64,000 nucleotides of DNA from UBA4416 sp943362175 (GTDB lineage: Bacteria; Bacteroidota; Bacteroidia; B-17B0; Aurantibacillaceae), in contig CALRIU020000022.1 in NCBI GenBank assembly GCA_943362175.1, forward strand, positions 1 to 64,000, read 5' to 3'. The position numbers and the translations under genes are program-made. Positions 16,905 to 26,700 of the stretch are shown here, in pieces. Under the pieces are notes generated by a model, which was not told where the DNA came from, searched no databases, and saw only the letters and a program-made list of their open reading frames with translations. Numbering within the stretch: position 1 is the stretch's first letter; the number at the start of each line of letters is the position of its first letter.

Positions 16905-19900
16905 ATGAAACAATCAAAACACACCACTGGTAAGCGCCTTACCATTCTGAAAGATTATTGCCAGAAAGCTCTGCTAAACCACCGATGGAGCCTTGTCCTG
17001 ATGATCCTGGCGCTAAGCTTCCGGTCTTTGCATGCTCAAACCAACAGCTGCGCAGGTCCTTTCCCGGATCCCAATCCTTCTCACCAACGGGTGAATGCTG
17101 CCAGCTGCACCAATAGCTCTACCGACTACCTCAATAAGTACCGCTTACAATCCACTTATGTTCCTGCTGCCAACTCACCTGTGATCACGCTGAAAATCAC
17201 CTTTCACGTGTTTGTGAATGCGGCCGGCACCTCCGGCCCCTGGCTGCCTGTAAGCGCAGGGACCGTTGATCTCACACAATTGGGAAACTTCCTGCATAAC
17301 GGGTATGAGCGTTATTCCGATCCGCGATCGGCGAATTACAGCACCGGCACACTTTGTAATATGCCTTATATCAGTGATTCCCGCATTAACTATGAGCTTA
17401 CCAACATTTACTATTACTACGACAATGCCTTAGTCACAGGCCCTGGCCTGGGGCAGGGTGCTACGCTGGCTTCGCATGTAAACACGAATTATCCGGGAAG
17501 GCTGGACGAAGGCCTGCCGATTTTTTTCAATGCAGGAAATATGAGCGGTGCTGCCGGCTACCAAAGCAGCTATAACGGAAAGCCATACGTACATACAATT
17601 TTCGGAACCGATCCCTGGGGTGCCTCCATCCATTTAAGGCATGAGATCGGCCATGCCTTTTCGTTATACCATACCTACCAGGGCGGCGGTGATGAGATGG
17701 CCTGGGGTTATAACTGTACGACGCCCAACTTTCTGTGTGATGTGTTCCCGATCAACAATACGATGTGCCCTGCCGGCACTCTTCCATGTGACGTCTGCTT
17801 CGAAAATGGAACGTATAATAGCAATAACCTGATGGGAACGCGGTTTTCGGACAATAACTGGATGTCGCCCCTGCAAATGGGACGCAAGCGCATGAACCTG
17901 CACCTCACGAGCAACGGCATCCGCGCCTTTGCCAAGGAAATGCCATCCGACAGGGTAGCCACCTGGAACATCACTGCCAGCGAAACCTGGGATTTCGACA
18001 TCCAGATGTATGAGGATATTGTGGTGAAAGCAGGCGCCACCCTGACCATAAAATGTAAAGTGGCCATGGCCACCGGCGGGCGCATCATTGTAGAACGCGG
18101 TGCCAAACTGGTGATTGACGGCGGCGAGGTAACGGCCTGGGGCGGGAAAATGTGGGACGGGATCCATGTATGGGGAACATCCACTGTAAGGCAAAGTGTG
18201 GGCACTAACGGTCTGAGCACTGCCCACGGTATCGTGGACATCATCAACGGAGGAACCGTAAGGGACGCCGGGGTGGGTATACAAACCGCCAAGTTTTTTG
18301 ATAACGGCGATCTCGATTGGGGTGGCTACTTCGGAGGCATCATCCGTTGCAACAATGCCAACTTTATCAATAACTGGAAAGCGGTTGCCTACTACACATA
18401 TCACAACAAGAATGTTTTAGGCAATAACACGGCCAACATGGGCTATTTTTACAACAGCCTGTTTGAAACCAATGCGCTCTTAAAAGATGCCGGAAGCCCT
18501 TATCCGGATGCGTTTATTTCCTTATGGGAAGTAGAAGGCCTGAGATTCTACGGCAATACGTACCGCAATACCCTTCCTTCTGTCCCAAACATTGGCAACC
18601 GTGGAAACGGGATCTATTGCTATGATGCCAGCTTCCTGGTAGACCGCTATAAAGTGTGCAGCGTGATGGGCCCTTCAGGATGCTCAGCCTACTCTACCAA
18701 CAATGCATCCACCTTCAGCAACCTGTATTATGCGATCTCCGCTCAAAATGCATCGCCCTACAGCGCCATTACCATCAATGATAATGACATGATCGGCTGC
18801 AACCGGGGTGTGTACATTGGCAGCACCTACAATGCCAGCATTACCAAAAACCGCATCAACGTAGGGGACGGCGACTACTCAATGACCTACCTGCCTTATG
18901 GTATCTACGTCGAAAACTCATCGGCCTACAAGATCTCAAACAACAGCATTTTCACGACTTATGCGGCCAGCTACGGGCTGAGCAAAGCCACCGGTATTTT
19001 TGTGAATGGTGCCAACGGCCTGAACAATGTTCTGTACAGGAATAATTTCAACAACATGAACTGCGGGACGACGGTATACGGTGATAACATGGGCACGAAC
19101 CCGGGCGATGGCTTAAAATTCCTTTGCAACAACTACGGACAGGGCGCAGGAGGCCAGAACTGGGCAGACATGTACATGGGCAATAACGTGACCACCAATA
19201 TCCCAAGCTGGATGAATGGCAAGATCGATAAGGTTCAGGGATCTGCTACCCAGGGTGCCAATAATTTATTCAGCCACAGTATGTGGGATTTTTACGATAA
19301 GCAAACAGCCTTACTTCCTTCTTCCAATCCTGTCAACAGCTTCTCGTATTATTTCAATCCGACTACGGGCAGCCTCACCGAGCCCCTGCTGCCGAAATAC
19401 GACCCGACCTTGTTTGTGAACACGGCCCTGGCAACGCCTTTAAATTATGCAAGCATGTGCCCGGAGGCGATCCTCATTCCGGAGCTTCCGCATGAGCGCC
19501 TGGCCGACCCGAACAGCCTGGAGTATGTAAAAGCGTTGATCACACGCACAACAGAAGAGATGGCCTTGCTGAGCAAAAAAGCAGAAGCAGGCACGGCAAA
19601 GGAGAAAGAAGACCTGGTTTCACAGATTGCCGCCCTGAACCAGCAACGAGGTGCCGCCATTGACGAGATGATGCGCAGGCTCTTAAATGACAGTATCAAC
19701 GGTGTGGACGAAGCCAAGGTATTTGAGCTCCTGAAACACGACAACCGTGCGGGCAACCAGCAAAAATTACTGGCAGCGTATGTCTCTGCTAATAAGCTCT
19801 CCGAGGCTTCGCAACTCATCAGCCGCATCAGGGCCGAAGAAGGCGGCACACTCAATGATTTCTGCCGCTTACAGGAGCTCATCATCGGCATGAAACAAAA

Positions 19901-20360
19901 CAAGCACAGCATCTTTTCAATGAAAACGGACGGCGCATTAAAAAGCCAGGTAGAGGAATTTGCACGTTGCTCTGATCAGGGATGCAAGCCTGCTTATAAA
20001 AATGCGCAGGCGATGATGAGCTGTGTGTTTGGCAGTAGATACAACGAGTATGTAAGCCTGCCGGAACCTGTAACATCCGCGTTATCGGGCAGCCCCAAAG
20101 CAACCAATTTCCAGCTGTTCAAATTATACCCGAATCCTTCTGATGGCATGACTAACCTGGAGATTTTACACGGTGCAAAATACAGCAGCCTGGAAGCTTC
20201 CGTATACGATGTGACGGGGAAACTGGTGCTGACACAAAGCCTCAACAGCCAGAGCGTAAGCCATGAGCTGAGGACACAACAGCTGATTCCGGGGATCTAC
20301 CTTGTGGTGGTAACAGGCGACGGTGCCGTGATTGAAAAACAAAAACTGATCAAAGAATAG
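16905..20360 (+). CDS. Secreted pappalysin-like metalloprotease with beta-helix and T9SS tail
   Basis: 1151 residues. An N-terminal signal region ends near residue 45 (SLHAQ). A zinc-metalloprotease domain follows with HEIGHAFSLYHTY (H246, E247, H250, H256), the extended HExxHxxxxxH motif of the M43 pappalysin/cytophagalysin group, though Ser replaces the usual Gly. Residues about 350-780 look like a right-handed parallel beta-helix (many short N-, G- and I-rich turns such as YNASITKNRINVGDG). A helical linker with TTEEMALLSKKAEAGTAKE follows, then a T9SS type A sorting domain (about 1078-1151, starting KLYPNPSDG). Probably exported to the surface to degrade or bind protein or polysaccharide. 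It is followed by a strong terminator. Confidence 0.87.
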   Translation: MKQSKHTTGKRLTILKDYCQKALLNHRWSLVLMILALSFRSLHAQTNSCAGPFPDPNPSHQRVNAASCTNSSTDYLNKYRLQSTYVPAANSPVITLKITFHVFVNAAGTSGPWLPVSAGTVDLTQLGNFLHNGYERYSDPRSANYSTGTLCNMPYISDSRINYELTNIYYYYDNALVTGPGLGQGATLASHVNTNYPGRLDEGLPIFFNAGNMSGAAGYQSSYNGKPYVHTIFGTDPWGASIHLRHEIGHAFSLYHTYQGGGDEMAWGYNCTTPNFLCDVFPINNTMCPAGTLPCDVCFENGTYNSNNLMGTRFSDNNWMSPLQMGRKRMNLHLTSNGIRAFAKEMPSDRVATWNITASETWDFDIQMYEDIVVKAGATLTIKCKVAMATGGRIIVERGAKLVIDGGEVTAWGGKMWDGIHVWGTSTVRQSVGTNGLSTAHGIVDIINGGTVRDAGVGIQTAKFFDNGDLDWGGYFGGIIRCNNANFINNWKAVAYYTYHNKNVLGNNTANMGYFYNSLFETNALLKDAGSPYPDAFISLWEVEGLRFYGNTYRNTLPSVPNIGNRGNGIYCYDASFLVDRYKVCSVMGPSGCSAYSTNNASTFSNLYYAISAQNASPYSAITINDNDMIGCNRGVYIGSTYNASITKNRINVGDGDYSMTYLPYGIYVENSSAYKISNNSIFTTYAASYGLSKATGIFVNGANGLNNVLYRNNFNNMNCGTTVYGDNMGTNPGDGLKFLCNNYGQGAGGQNWADMYMGNNVTTNIPSWMNGKIDKVQGSATQGANNLFSHSMWDFYDKQTALLPSSNPVNSFSYYFNPTTGSLTEPLLPKYDPTLFVNTALATPLNYASMCPEAILIPELPHERLADPNSLEYVKALITRTTEEMALLSKKAEAGTAKEKEDLVSQIAALNQQRGAAIDEMMRRLLNDSINGVDEAKVFELLKHDNRAGNQQKLLAAYVSANKLSEASQLISRIRAEEGGTLNDFCRLQELIIGMKQNKHSIFSMKTDGALKSQVEEFARCSDQGCKPAYKNAQAMMSCVFGSRYNEYVSLPEPVTSALSGSPKATNFQLFKLYPNPSDGMTNLEILHGAKYSSLEASVYDVTGKLVLTQSLNSQSVSHELRTQQLIPGIYLVVVTGDGAVIEKQKLIKE

Positions 20361-20396
20361 AAACTATCGGCGGCAACAAAAGCTGTTCATGATGAC

Positions 20397-20433
20397 ATGC
20401 CCGTCCAGGATTAACCTGGACGGGCATTTTTTT
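20397..20433 (+). terminator. Strong rho-independent terminator
   Basis: A perfect 13-bp stem (20397-20409 with 20415-20427; arm ATGCCCGTCCAGG), loop ATTAA, then seven T ending at 20433. It sits 36 bases after the metalloprotease stop. It also argues that the next gene starts at 20488 rather than at the upstream in-frame ATG at 20389. Confidence 0.93.
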
Positions 20434-20487
20434 GCCTCCGGAAAATTCTCCTGTGACTTTCTTTTTGGTTTGGCGTTATCATGGCAA

Positions 20488-21159
20488 ATGAAACTCCGGC
20501 ACTATATCCTCCCCGTGTGTATAGGCAGCAATCTCCTGGCGCAGGAACATGCGCCCTTATGCCCGCAGCTCAATTTCGGATTCACGCATGCGGTGTATTC
20601 CTCCATCTGCTTAAAATCCCTACCGGATCAACGGGCAGAAGGACCAAAGAGAAAAATCAAACAATCCTGTATGGCGGAATCGCAGTACGGATTCGGGATC
20701 GGGATGTTTTTGTGGATGCCTATGAACGAAAGGCTGGTATACAAACCGAAACTGGAAGGGAATTTCACCACCACCTGCCTGAAAGAAAAAAGCAGGCTCT
20801 TTGCCACGTCGTTTGACATAGGCGTGTCCAATAGCTTTGCCATGGCGCTGAAGCCGGCAAACGACCATGGCATTATTTATATGGCCCGGAACATGAGCTG
20901 CTATTTAAGCAGCAAGCAGCCTTACCTGCTGCTGGGGCCAAAGATCAACCTGAAAAAATTCGATACGGGCTTTATCAATAAAGGCTTTCAGAACGAACTG
21001 GCTTTTGGATTTTTACTCGGCTACGGGATTAATTACGAGTTTCACGGAACCAACGTGGCACCGGAAATCATCTACAGCCTCACCTCTACCGCACAAAATA
21101 AGATCAATGACAACCGGAAGGTACTTCATACGATCTCGCTGGCGATCAATTTTTTCTGA
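20488..21159 (+). CDS. Exported protein, probable outer-membrane beta-barrel
   Basis: 223 residues from the ATG at 20488; the longer frame from 20389 would include the terminator hairpin. The signal peptide is MKLRHYILPVCIGSNLLAQ. The mature part has alternating hydrophobic strands and a closing pattern (HTISLAINFF) ending in an aromatic residue, as in outer-membrane barrels of Bacteroidota. There are several Cys (LCPQLNF, SSICLK, TTCLK, SCYLS). No named family is recognised. It is convergent with the M1-permease gene. Confidence 0.6.
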   Translation: MKLRHYILPVCIGSNLLAQEHAPLCPQLNFGFTHAVYSSICLKSLPDQRAEGPKRKIKQSCMAESQYGFGIGMFLWMPMNERLVYKPKLEGNFTTTCLKEKSRLFATSFDIGVSNSFAMALKPANDHGIIYMARNMSCYLSSKQPYLLLGPKINLKKFDTGFINKGFQNELAFGFLLGYGINYEFHGTNVAPEIIYSLTSTAQNKINDNRKVLHTISLAINFF

Positions 21160-21187
21160 TGGTGGCTCCCGCCGAAGGCACCTGGAT

Positions 21188-24100
21188 TTAATTAATCGTA
21201 ATACTCACATTGCCGCTGTTGGCATCCAGGTCCGCAGGTCTCGGCGCTTCGCCGAATTTGCAGCGGTTGTTCTCCGGGATCCGGTCGATGAGCTTATTGT
21301 ATGGATCGAGGCCCGCAGAAAACGGTTCCTGATCTACAATGAACTCAAAGGTTTTGACAGGCTTATCCATTTTTATTTTTTTCAGCAGCAACTCCTTGCT
21401 TACTGTTTTCCCCTTCACATCCTGCTGCGTGAAAATTCCGATGTCCATCCAGTCGTTCACCGGAACGGCTTTGCTCTTGCCAACACTATCCGCTTTGAAT
21501 TTTCCTGAGCCTACCGTCAGCGTTACTTTATACTTCCCGTCAGGCTGCTTTACCGATTTCAGCTCTTTCACGTAGTTCTCGTAAATGGTAATGTCTTCAA
21601 ACAAATCTTTCACCACATACTGCATGCTGTCAGGAACAGAGAGCTTCATATTGGCAACAAATTCCTTTGCCGTGGTATAAGGCGCACTCTGGAATCCAAC
21701 CTTTTTGATATAGCGCTTCAGGGCCGCATTCACCGAATCTTCACCGATATAGTCTTTCAGCGCGTACATGATCAGGCATCCCTTGTTGTAATGGATGTAT
21801 TGCTGGTTTTCGGCCAACATGATCGGCAATTCCTTTTTACTTTCGGAAGCACGGCCTATCAGGTATTTGTTGAGGGCGTCTTTCAGGAATTTATGCATGG
21901 CTTCTTTGCCGTATTCTTTTTCCATCACCATCATCGCGCTGTACTCGGCCATCGATTCGCTCATCAGCGTGGCACCCTGCACATCGGCGCCAATCACCTG
22001 GTGCGCCCACCATTGGTGGCCTACCTCGTGTGCCGTCACATAGAACGGGTAATCAATGCTCAATGGATCTTCCTTATCCACATTGGCAATAAAGCCGATG
22101 CTTTCCGAAAAAGGAATGGTATTGGGGAAGGACTGTGCAAAGGTCGCATAGCGTGGAAACTCCAGGATCCTTACCTGGCGGTGCTGGTACGGACTGAAAG
22201 CTTTTTCGTAATAGGCCAGTGATTTCTTGATGGAATTGATCATGCGGTCGAGGTTATACTCGTGGCCCGGCTGGTAATAGATCTCGATGTTGATGTTCCT
22301 GTATTTATCCTTCTTCACTGCATAGTGCGCTGAGAGGAAGGAATAGAAGTTCAGGATCGGGCTATCCATTTTATAATGGAAGTAGCGCCTGCCGTCCTTG
22401 CTGTATTCTTTCAGCAGGTAGCCCGGAGCCACGGCGATCTGGTCGGCCTCCGTGCTGACGATGCATTCAAAACGGATCCAGTCGGCATCCTTGCTGATAT
22501 AGGTATTGGCATAGGCCGTTGTATCGTCGATGCCGGCAACACGCTGTTTGGGCCTCAGGTTGAATTTTTTGCGGGCTTCATTTTCGCCCAGCTCTGCACC
22601 GTCGTTATAGCCAATAGAGGGCAGCAGGGAATTATTGATAAAGCTTCCGTTATACACCACATCGGTTTTGGCCTCATTGCTGAACCAGCTTTTGCGCATG
22701 TAGTCGATGCTGTAGTCCATCCGGATGGAATCGCCGGGTTGCAGCGGGGAAAGGAGCTTAAAGGCTTTGAGGCAGAGAACCGTATCGTTGATGACCGTTT
22801 TTTCGGGTGTCGAGAATTTGAGTGCTCTCAGCTCCGTATTGGAATTGTAGTTGACGATCAGCGTGTCTACCGCTTTGTTGTGCTTGTTCTTCAGGTAATA
22901 ATAACCTTTGAACTTCGCCCCCAGCTCCTTCGGATACAGGTCTACCTCTACATAGCTTGATACCACGCGCGGCTGGAGCGTCTGTTGAAAATGCTTATAG
23001 CTTGTCTCAAACTTCGCCTGCAGCTTTTCATAATCCTTCCGGCTGAGCAGCTCATTGGCAACCTTCACATTATAATAGATCACGCTTCCGGTAGCGGCAA
23101 AAGTGAGGAAGGCGATCACAGCTGTTATCCGGAGCTGCCTGTGTGAATCATACTTAGAAAAACGGAAACGGGCTTTCCAGCCTTTTTCTTTTCCGCGCAG
23201 GTAAAAGCGGATCGCGATGACAAACAGCAAGGCAATCACGGCAAACCAATACAGTTTAAAAAAATAATAGATAGGCAGCGTATGCCCGAAACCGTTCATA
23301 TCGCTGTACCCCATCATCGGGCCGCTCGAGTTGAAATTGAACAAAGGATTGTCGATCTGGAGGCGGCTGAAAATAATGCGCGACAGAAAGGCAATGATAA
23401 AAGAAATGACAAAACCCACATATTTATTGCTCACCATGCATTGAATGATAAAGCAGAGGGCCGCTGTAATAGCCAGGCCGATAAAGTTGCGGCCGTAGAT
23501 GGTGGCTATGTACTGACCAATCTCAAATTTGTAATAGCCTTTCATGGACTGGATGACGATGCCTGTGAGGATAGCACCTAATAAGCCTAAAGCCACCGCA
23601 CCCAGGAGGCCCAGGTATTTGCCGATCACGAGGGTGGGGGATTTAACCGGAGAAGCTCCTACCAGCTCATCCACTTTAAATTGTTTTTCATTGAACACCA
23701 GGTTCCCCGAATAGAAAATGACAAGAATCGCCAGCATGAACTGGAACATAGAGCCTGTCTGCTCGGAGATGTTATATGTCACCGGATACACTTCCGTTCC
23801 GAAGATCAGGGAATTGAAGCTGCTGATGATGTACGCCAGCACTGCCCCCAGCACGAGCATGATGATGAAGAAATAGCTCCTGATGATGCGCCGGTATTCG
23901 AAACGGGCAATGAAGAGGAGCTGGTTCCAGAAAGCTTTCCCGCTGGCGCTGATCGTCACCTTTGGCAGGTCGGACATGTGCTGGATGGCGGGAGTTTGCG
24001 GAGAATAGCTTTCTTCTTTTTTGCGGAACGAAAAACGTTTGACCGGATTCAGGAATTGCGAAAAGCTGAACCTCGCATAGCTGAACCACATGATGAGCAG

Positions 24101-24868
24101 GGCCAGGCCGAGCCAGGCCAGGCGGTTGTATAGCAACACATCCGTCAGAGGCAGCATGCGCTCATTCTGCTCGAAGGGCGTCCAGTATTGCGTGATCTTG
24201 CTGAGGGCTTTATTTCCGTAAGGGTCGAGCATGGCCGCCAGCGATTGGTATTCGATATCAGACAGGATAGAGCTGGCAGCGAGGTCGAATAAAAAGAAGA
24301 TAATGGTGAAGAGGTAAGCGATGGTGGTATTTCGTAAAAAGGTGGTGAGCGAGAAATAAATAATTCCGAAGAGAAGCGTATTGGGTACTACGAAATAAAG
24401 AAAGGGCTGAATGTAATTGTACAGCTCAATAGGGCCGATGGTAGGCTGGTTATGGCCGATGGCACTGCCCAGAAGGAGGCCGAAGAGCTGCCCGCTGAAC
24501 ACAAAAAGGGCAATCAGCAACACACCAAAAAACCTTCCGAAAAAATAAGCCGGCTTGGTGATGGGCTTGGTAAAGAACAACGAATGGGAATTGAACTCGA
24601 AGTCGCGCTGAATAGCCGTCGCCATCACGGCAATGATGATCATGTTATGAATGAGCGCCAGGATGTTCTGGTTGAAAGCCAGGTACAGGCTCGCGTTGGC
24701 AAGTGCGCTGTTCAGGTAGGTATTGCTATCGCTCGAGCCCAGAGGGAGAACGCCCGAACCCGCCAACGACAGGAAAAGGTAAAAGGCAAAGTAAATGCTG
24801 AAGAACACATAGGTAGATGGCTTCCTGAGCGCATACTTCAATTCGAACCGGAGAATTTCTAAAAACAT
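21188..24868 (-). CDS. ABC-2 permease fused to M1-type aminopeptidase
   Basis: 1226 residues from the ATG at 24868 (a TTG three codons upstream is unlikely). The N-terminal half carries two sets of membrane helices typical of ABC-2 permeases, starting FLEILRFELKYALRKPSTY, with a repeat of the entry motif at FIARFEYRRIIRSYFF. The C-terminal half is a periplasmic M1-like peptidase with HEVGHQWW (H947, E948, H951). The third ligand is a Glu 19 rather than 18 residues after the second His (LMSESMAEY), and the usual GxMEN exopeptidase loop is replaced by IPFSESIGF. It pairs with the ATPase gene just upstream. This architecture is recurrent in Bacteroidota; the exported substrate is unknown. Confidence 0.9.
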   Translation of the reverse strand: MFLEILRFELKYALRKPSTYVFFSIYFAFYLFLSLAGSGVLPLGSSDSNTYLNSALANASLYLAFNQNILALIHNMIIIAVMATAIQRDFEFNSHSLFFTKPITKPAYFFGRFFGVLLIALFVFSGQLFGLLLGSAIGHNQPTIGPIELYNYIQPFLYFVVPNTLLFGIIYFSLTTFLRNTTIAYLFTIIFFLFDLAASSILSDIEYQSLAAMLDPYGNKALSKITQYWTPFEQNERMLPLTDVLLYNRLAWLGLALLIMWFSYARFSFSQFLNPVKRFSFRKKEESYSPQTPAIQHMSDLPKVTISASGKAFWNQLLFIARFEYRRIIRSYFFIIMLVLGAVLAYIISSFNSLIFGTEVYPVTYNISEQTGSMFQFMLAILVIFYSGNLVFNEKQFKVDELVGASPVKSPTLVIGKYLGLLGAVALGLLGAILTGIVIQSMKGYYKFEIGQYIATIYGRNFIGLAITAALCFIIQCMVSNKYVGFVISFIIAFLSRIIFSRLQIDNPLFNFNSSGPMMGYSDMNGFGHTLPIYYFFKLYWFAVIALLFVIAIRFYLRGKEKGWKARFRFSKYDSHRQLRITAVIAFLTFAATGSVIYYNVKVANELLSRKDYEKLQAKFETSYKHFQQTLQPRVVSSYVEVDLYPKELGAKFKGYYYLKNKHNKAVDTLIVNYNSNTELRALKFSTPEKTVINDTVLCLKAFKLLSPLQPGDSIRMDYSIDYMRKSWFSNEAKTDVVYNGSFINNSLLPSIGYNDGAELGENEARKKFNLRPKQRVAGIDDTTAYANTYISKDADWIRFECIVSTEADQIAVAPGYLLKEYSKDGRRYFHYKMDSPILNFYSFLSAHYAVKKDKYRNINIEIYYQPGHEYNLDRMINSIKKSLAYYEKAFSPYQHRQVRILEFPRYATFAQSFPNTIPFSESIGFIANVDKEDPLSIDYPFYVTAHEVGHQWWAHQVIGADVQGATLMSESMAEYSAMMVMEKEYGKEAMHKFLKDALNKYLIGRASESKKELPIMLAENQQYIHYNKGCLIMYALKDYIGEDSVNAALKRYIKKVGFQSAPYTTAKEFVANMKLSVPDSMQYVVKDLFEDITIYENYVKELKSVKQPDGKYKVTLTVGSGKFKADSVGKSKAVPVNDWMDIGIFTQQDVKGKTVSKELLLKKIKMDKPVKTFEFIVDQEPFSAGLDPYNKLIDRIPENNRCKFGEAPRPADLDANSGNVSITIN

Positions 24869-24895
24869 AAGCGGCAATTAATGGGGTTAAAAAAA

Positions 24896-25759
24896 TTAAA
24901 GGATGTTTGAGAAATACACATCCTCCAGATCCGGCTCTACGGCTGCAAATGCGGCATCAGGCATTTCATCGCTCTTTACATGAATGAGCAGGCGGCCTTC
25001 CACGATCTTTGCCGAGATGATCCTGTACTTCTCTTTGTAAGCCTCCAGTTCCGATTTGTCAATGAGCAGGCTCCATACCTTATTCTTCATATCCCTGATG
25101 GTATCGGAAGGTTTTCCGTCCAGCAGCACCTGCCCGCGGTTCATGATCACCATGCGCGGGCACAGGTTCTTGATGTCTTCCACAATATGCGTGGAGAGGA
25201 TCACGATGATGTTCTCGCCGAGGTCGCTCAGGATATTATGAAACCGGTTCCGCTCAGCCGGATCGAGCCCAGCGGTAGGCTCATCCACAATGATGAGCTT
25301 GGGGCTCCCCAGCAGGGCCTGTGCAATGCCGAAGCGCTGGCGCATCCCGCCGGAGTATTCACTCAGGTTGCGCTTGCGGGCTTCAAACAAATTGGTTTGC
25401 TGCAGGAGCGCATCACAGAGCTCTTTGCGCTCCGCTTTGTGGTTAATGCCTTTCAACACGGCGAAATGGTGCAGCATGTCTTCGGCATTCACCTTAGGAT
25501 AAAAGCCGAAATCCTGCGGCAGGTAGCCCAGCATCTTTCTCAGCTCTTCTTTTTGCTTCACGATATTGATGTCTCCCAGCATAATGCTTCCCTCATCCGG
25601 ATCCTGCAAGGTGGCAATGGTACGCATTAAGGTGGATTTGCCGGCGCCGTTCGGGCCTAATAATCCGAACATCCCCGGAGAGATGCTCAGGTTAATGTCG
25701 TTCAGGGCTTTCAGACCGTTGCTGTAAGTTTTGGAAACATGAGAGATGACTAATTGCAT
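24896..25759 (-). CDS. ABC transporter ATP-binding protein
   Basis: 287 residues from the ATG at 25759; an extra ten upstream codons exist in frame but MQLVISHVSKTYSNG is the natural start. Walker A is LLGPNGAGKST, the signature is YSGGMRQRFGIA, Walker B is LIIVDEPTAGLDP, and the H-loop is LSTHIVEDI. The C-terminal 70 residues are the regulatory extension often seen in ABC-2 export ATPases. It ends 27 bases before the start of the permease-peptidase fusion, with which it forms a two-gene operon. Confidence 0.94.
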   Translation of the reverse strand: MQLVISHVSKTYSNGLKALNDINLSISPGMFGLLGPNGAGKSTLMRTIATLQDPDEGSIMLGDINIVKQKEELRKMLGYLPQDFGFYPKVNAEDMLHHFAVLKGINHKAERKELCDALLQQTNLFEARKRNLSEYSGGMRQRFGIAQALLGSPKLIIVDEPTAGLDPAERNRFHNILSDLGENIIVILSTHIVEDIKNLCPRMVIMNRGQVLLDGKPSDTIRDMKNKVWSLLIDKSELEAYKEKYRIISAKIVEGRLLIHVKSDEMPDAAFAAVEPDLEDVYFSNIL

Positions 25760-25917
25760 AAAGATGGTTTTTTTCAAATATAAACGCATTTATGACAATT
25801 ATGGCTCACTTAAAAAAGTTATACGACCACTCAGCCCTGAAAAGAGCCTATGGCGTGTAACTCCCGGACAAAATGCCTGATTTACCCTGTTATTGCACAT
25901 CCGGAAACACAGCGCCA

Positions 25918-25985
25918 TTTACGTACACTTCGACTCCGCTCAGTGTACGTAAAAATTGTTCGACTCCGCTCAGTGGACGTAAACG
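25918..25985. repeat. Conserved-loop hairpin plus half copy
   Basis: A 12-bp stem TTTACGTACACT (25918-25929) pairs with 25942-25953 around the 12-base loop TCGACTCCGCTC. A second copy of loop and right arm (TTCGACTCCGCTCAGTGGACGTAAA, split as 25959-25983) follows at once without a left arm. It lies in the 365-base spacer between the ABC ATPase and the sigma factor. The same loop occurs at 29662-29673 and 34754-34765 with unrelated stems. Confidence 0.8.
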
Positions 25986-26054
25986 GTAAGACCTTCACCG
26001 GAGCTTCGCTTCTATCTTCCTGATTTATAATCTTAAAAAATAATTATGATTTCG

Positions 26055-26086
26055 CATAGGGGTCTATTCATTTTCGGTTGTCATAG
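26055..26086 (+). promoter_or_regulatory. Putative ECF-sigma promoter (sigma operon)
   Basis: CATAGGGGT (26055-26063), 13 bases, GTTGTCATAG (26077-26086). The same two blocks at the same spacing occur at 29919-29950 before the GIN-domain gene, while the 13 bases between them and the flanks differ. The -35/-10-like layout, with the sigma gene starting 38 bases downstream, fits an autoregulated ECF promoter. Confidence 0.72.
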
Positions 26087-26105
26087 ATAAAAGTTTCTAC
26101 CTTTG
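26077..26105 (+). promoter_or_regulatory. Putative housekeeping promoter of the sigma gene
   Basis: GTTG (26077-26080), 17 bases, TACCTTTG (26098-26105), a full match to the Bacteroidota -7 box with a weaker upstream box. It overlaps the proposed ECF -10 element, so basal and autoregulated starts may compete. The gene start, a GTG, is 20 bases downstream. Confidence 0.5.
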
Positions 26106-26124
26106 CGGCAAATCAACCGCATCC

Positions 26125-26700
26125 GTGGAACTCGAAAAAGAAGTCATAGAACAATTCAGGTCGGGCAGCGAAGCCGCTTTTGAGCAGGTGTTTCACGCCT
26201 ACTACAAAGCCCTGGCAGCTTATGCCCGGACGATCCTGAAAGACAGCGATGACGCGGAAGATATGGTACAACAGGTATTTATAACGGTATGGGAAAAACG
26301 CTCGGCGATGGAGATACACACCTCGCTGAGATCGTTATTGTACCGTGCTGTACACAATGCCTGCCTCAACCGGATCAAGCAGCAACAGGTGAGAAGCGGT
26401 TATGCCAAAGAGGTGATCCAGCTTCACCGTGAAGAGGGCGCTGCCGAAGACCGCATGCAGCAAAAGGAACTGCAACAAAAAATAGAGCTGGCCATGGAAC
26501 AGCTGCCTGAGCAATGCGCCAGAATTTTTAAGATGAGCCGTTTCGAACAGCTCAAATACCAGGAGATAGCCGACCAGCTGGGCCTTTCCGTAAAAACCGT
26601 GGAGAACCAGATGGGCAAAGCCCTGAAGGTCATGAGAGAACAGTTGAAAGACTACTTACCGCTTTTAGTAATAATCCTAAGCCAATACTACCGTGATTAA
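26125..26700 (+). CDS. ECF RNA polymerase sigma-70 factor
   Basis: 191 residues starting with GTG at 26125 (VELEKEVIEQF read as MELEK). Region 2 shows ILKDSDDAEDMVQQVFITVW, the core-binding and -10-recognition segment, and region 4 shows LGLSVKTVENQMGKALKVM, the -35 helix-turn-helix; region 3 is absent, as in group IV sigmas. The following anti-sigma gene overlaps its last 8 bases, so the two are translationally coupled. The identical motifs at 26055-26086 and 29919-29950 suggest it activates its own operon and the GIN/receptor operon. Confidence 0.95.
   Translation: MELEKEVIEQFRSGSEAAFEQVFHAYYKALAAYARTILKDSDDAEDMVQQVFITVWEKRSAMEIHTSLRSLLYRAVHNACLNRIKQQQVRSGYAKEVIQLHREEGAAEDRMQQKELQQKIELAMEQLPEQCARIFKMSRFEQLKYQEIADQLGLSVKTVENQMGKALKVMREQLKDYLPLLVIILSQYYRD

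Noticed and set aside
16673..16945. A 90-codon reverse frame taken at full length
   Set aside because: Its first 19 codons overlap the start of the metalloprotease gene; only the shorter form from 16888 is kept, at low confidence.
20389..20487. An upstream start for the exported barrel-like gene
   Set aside because: It would begin upstream of a strong terminator that lies between it and the rest of the gene.
24452..24862. Forward frame inside the permease-peptidase gene
   Set aside because: A hydrophilic shadow of membrane-helix codons; no independent support.
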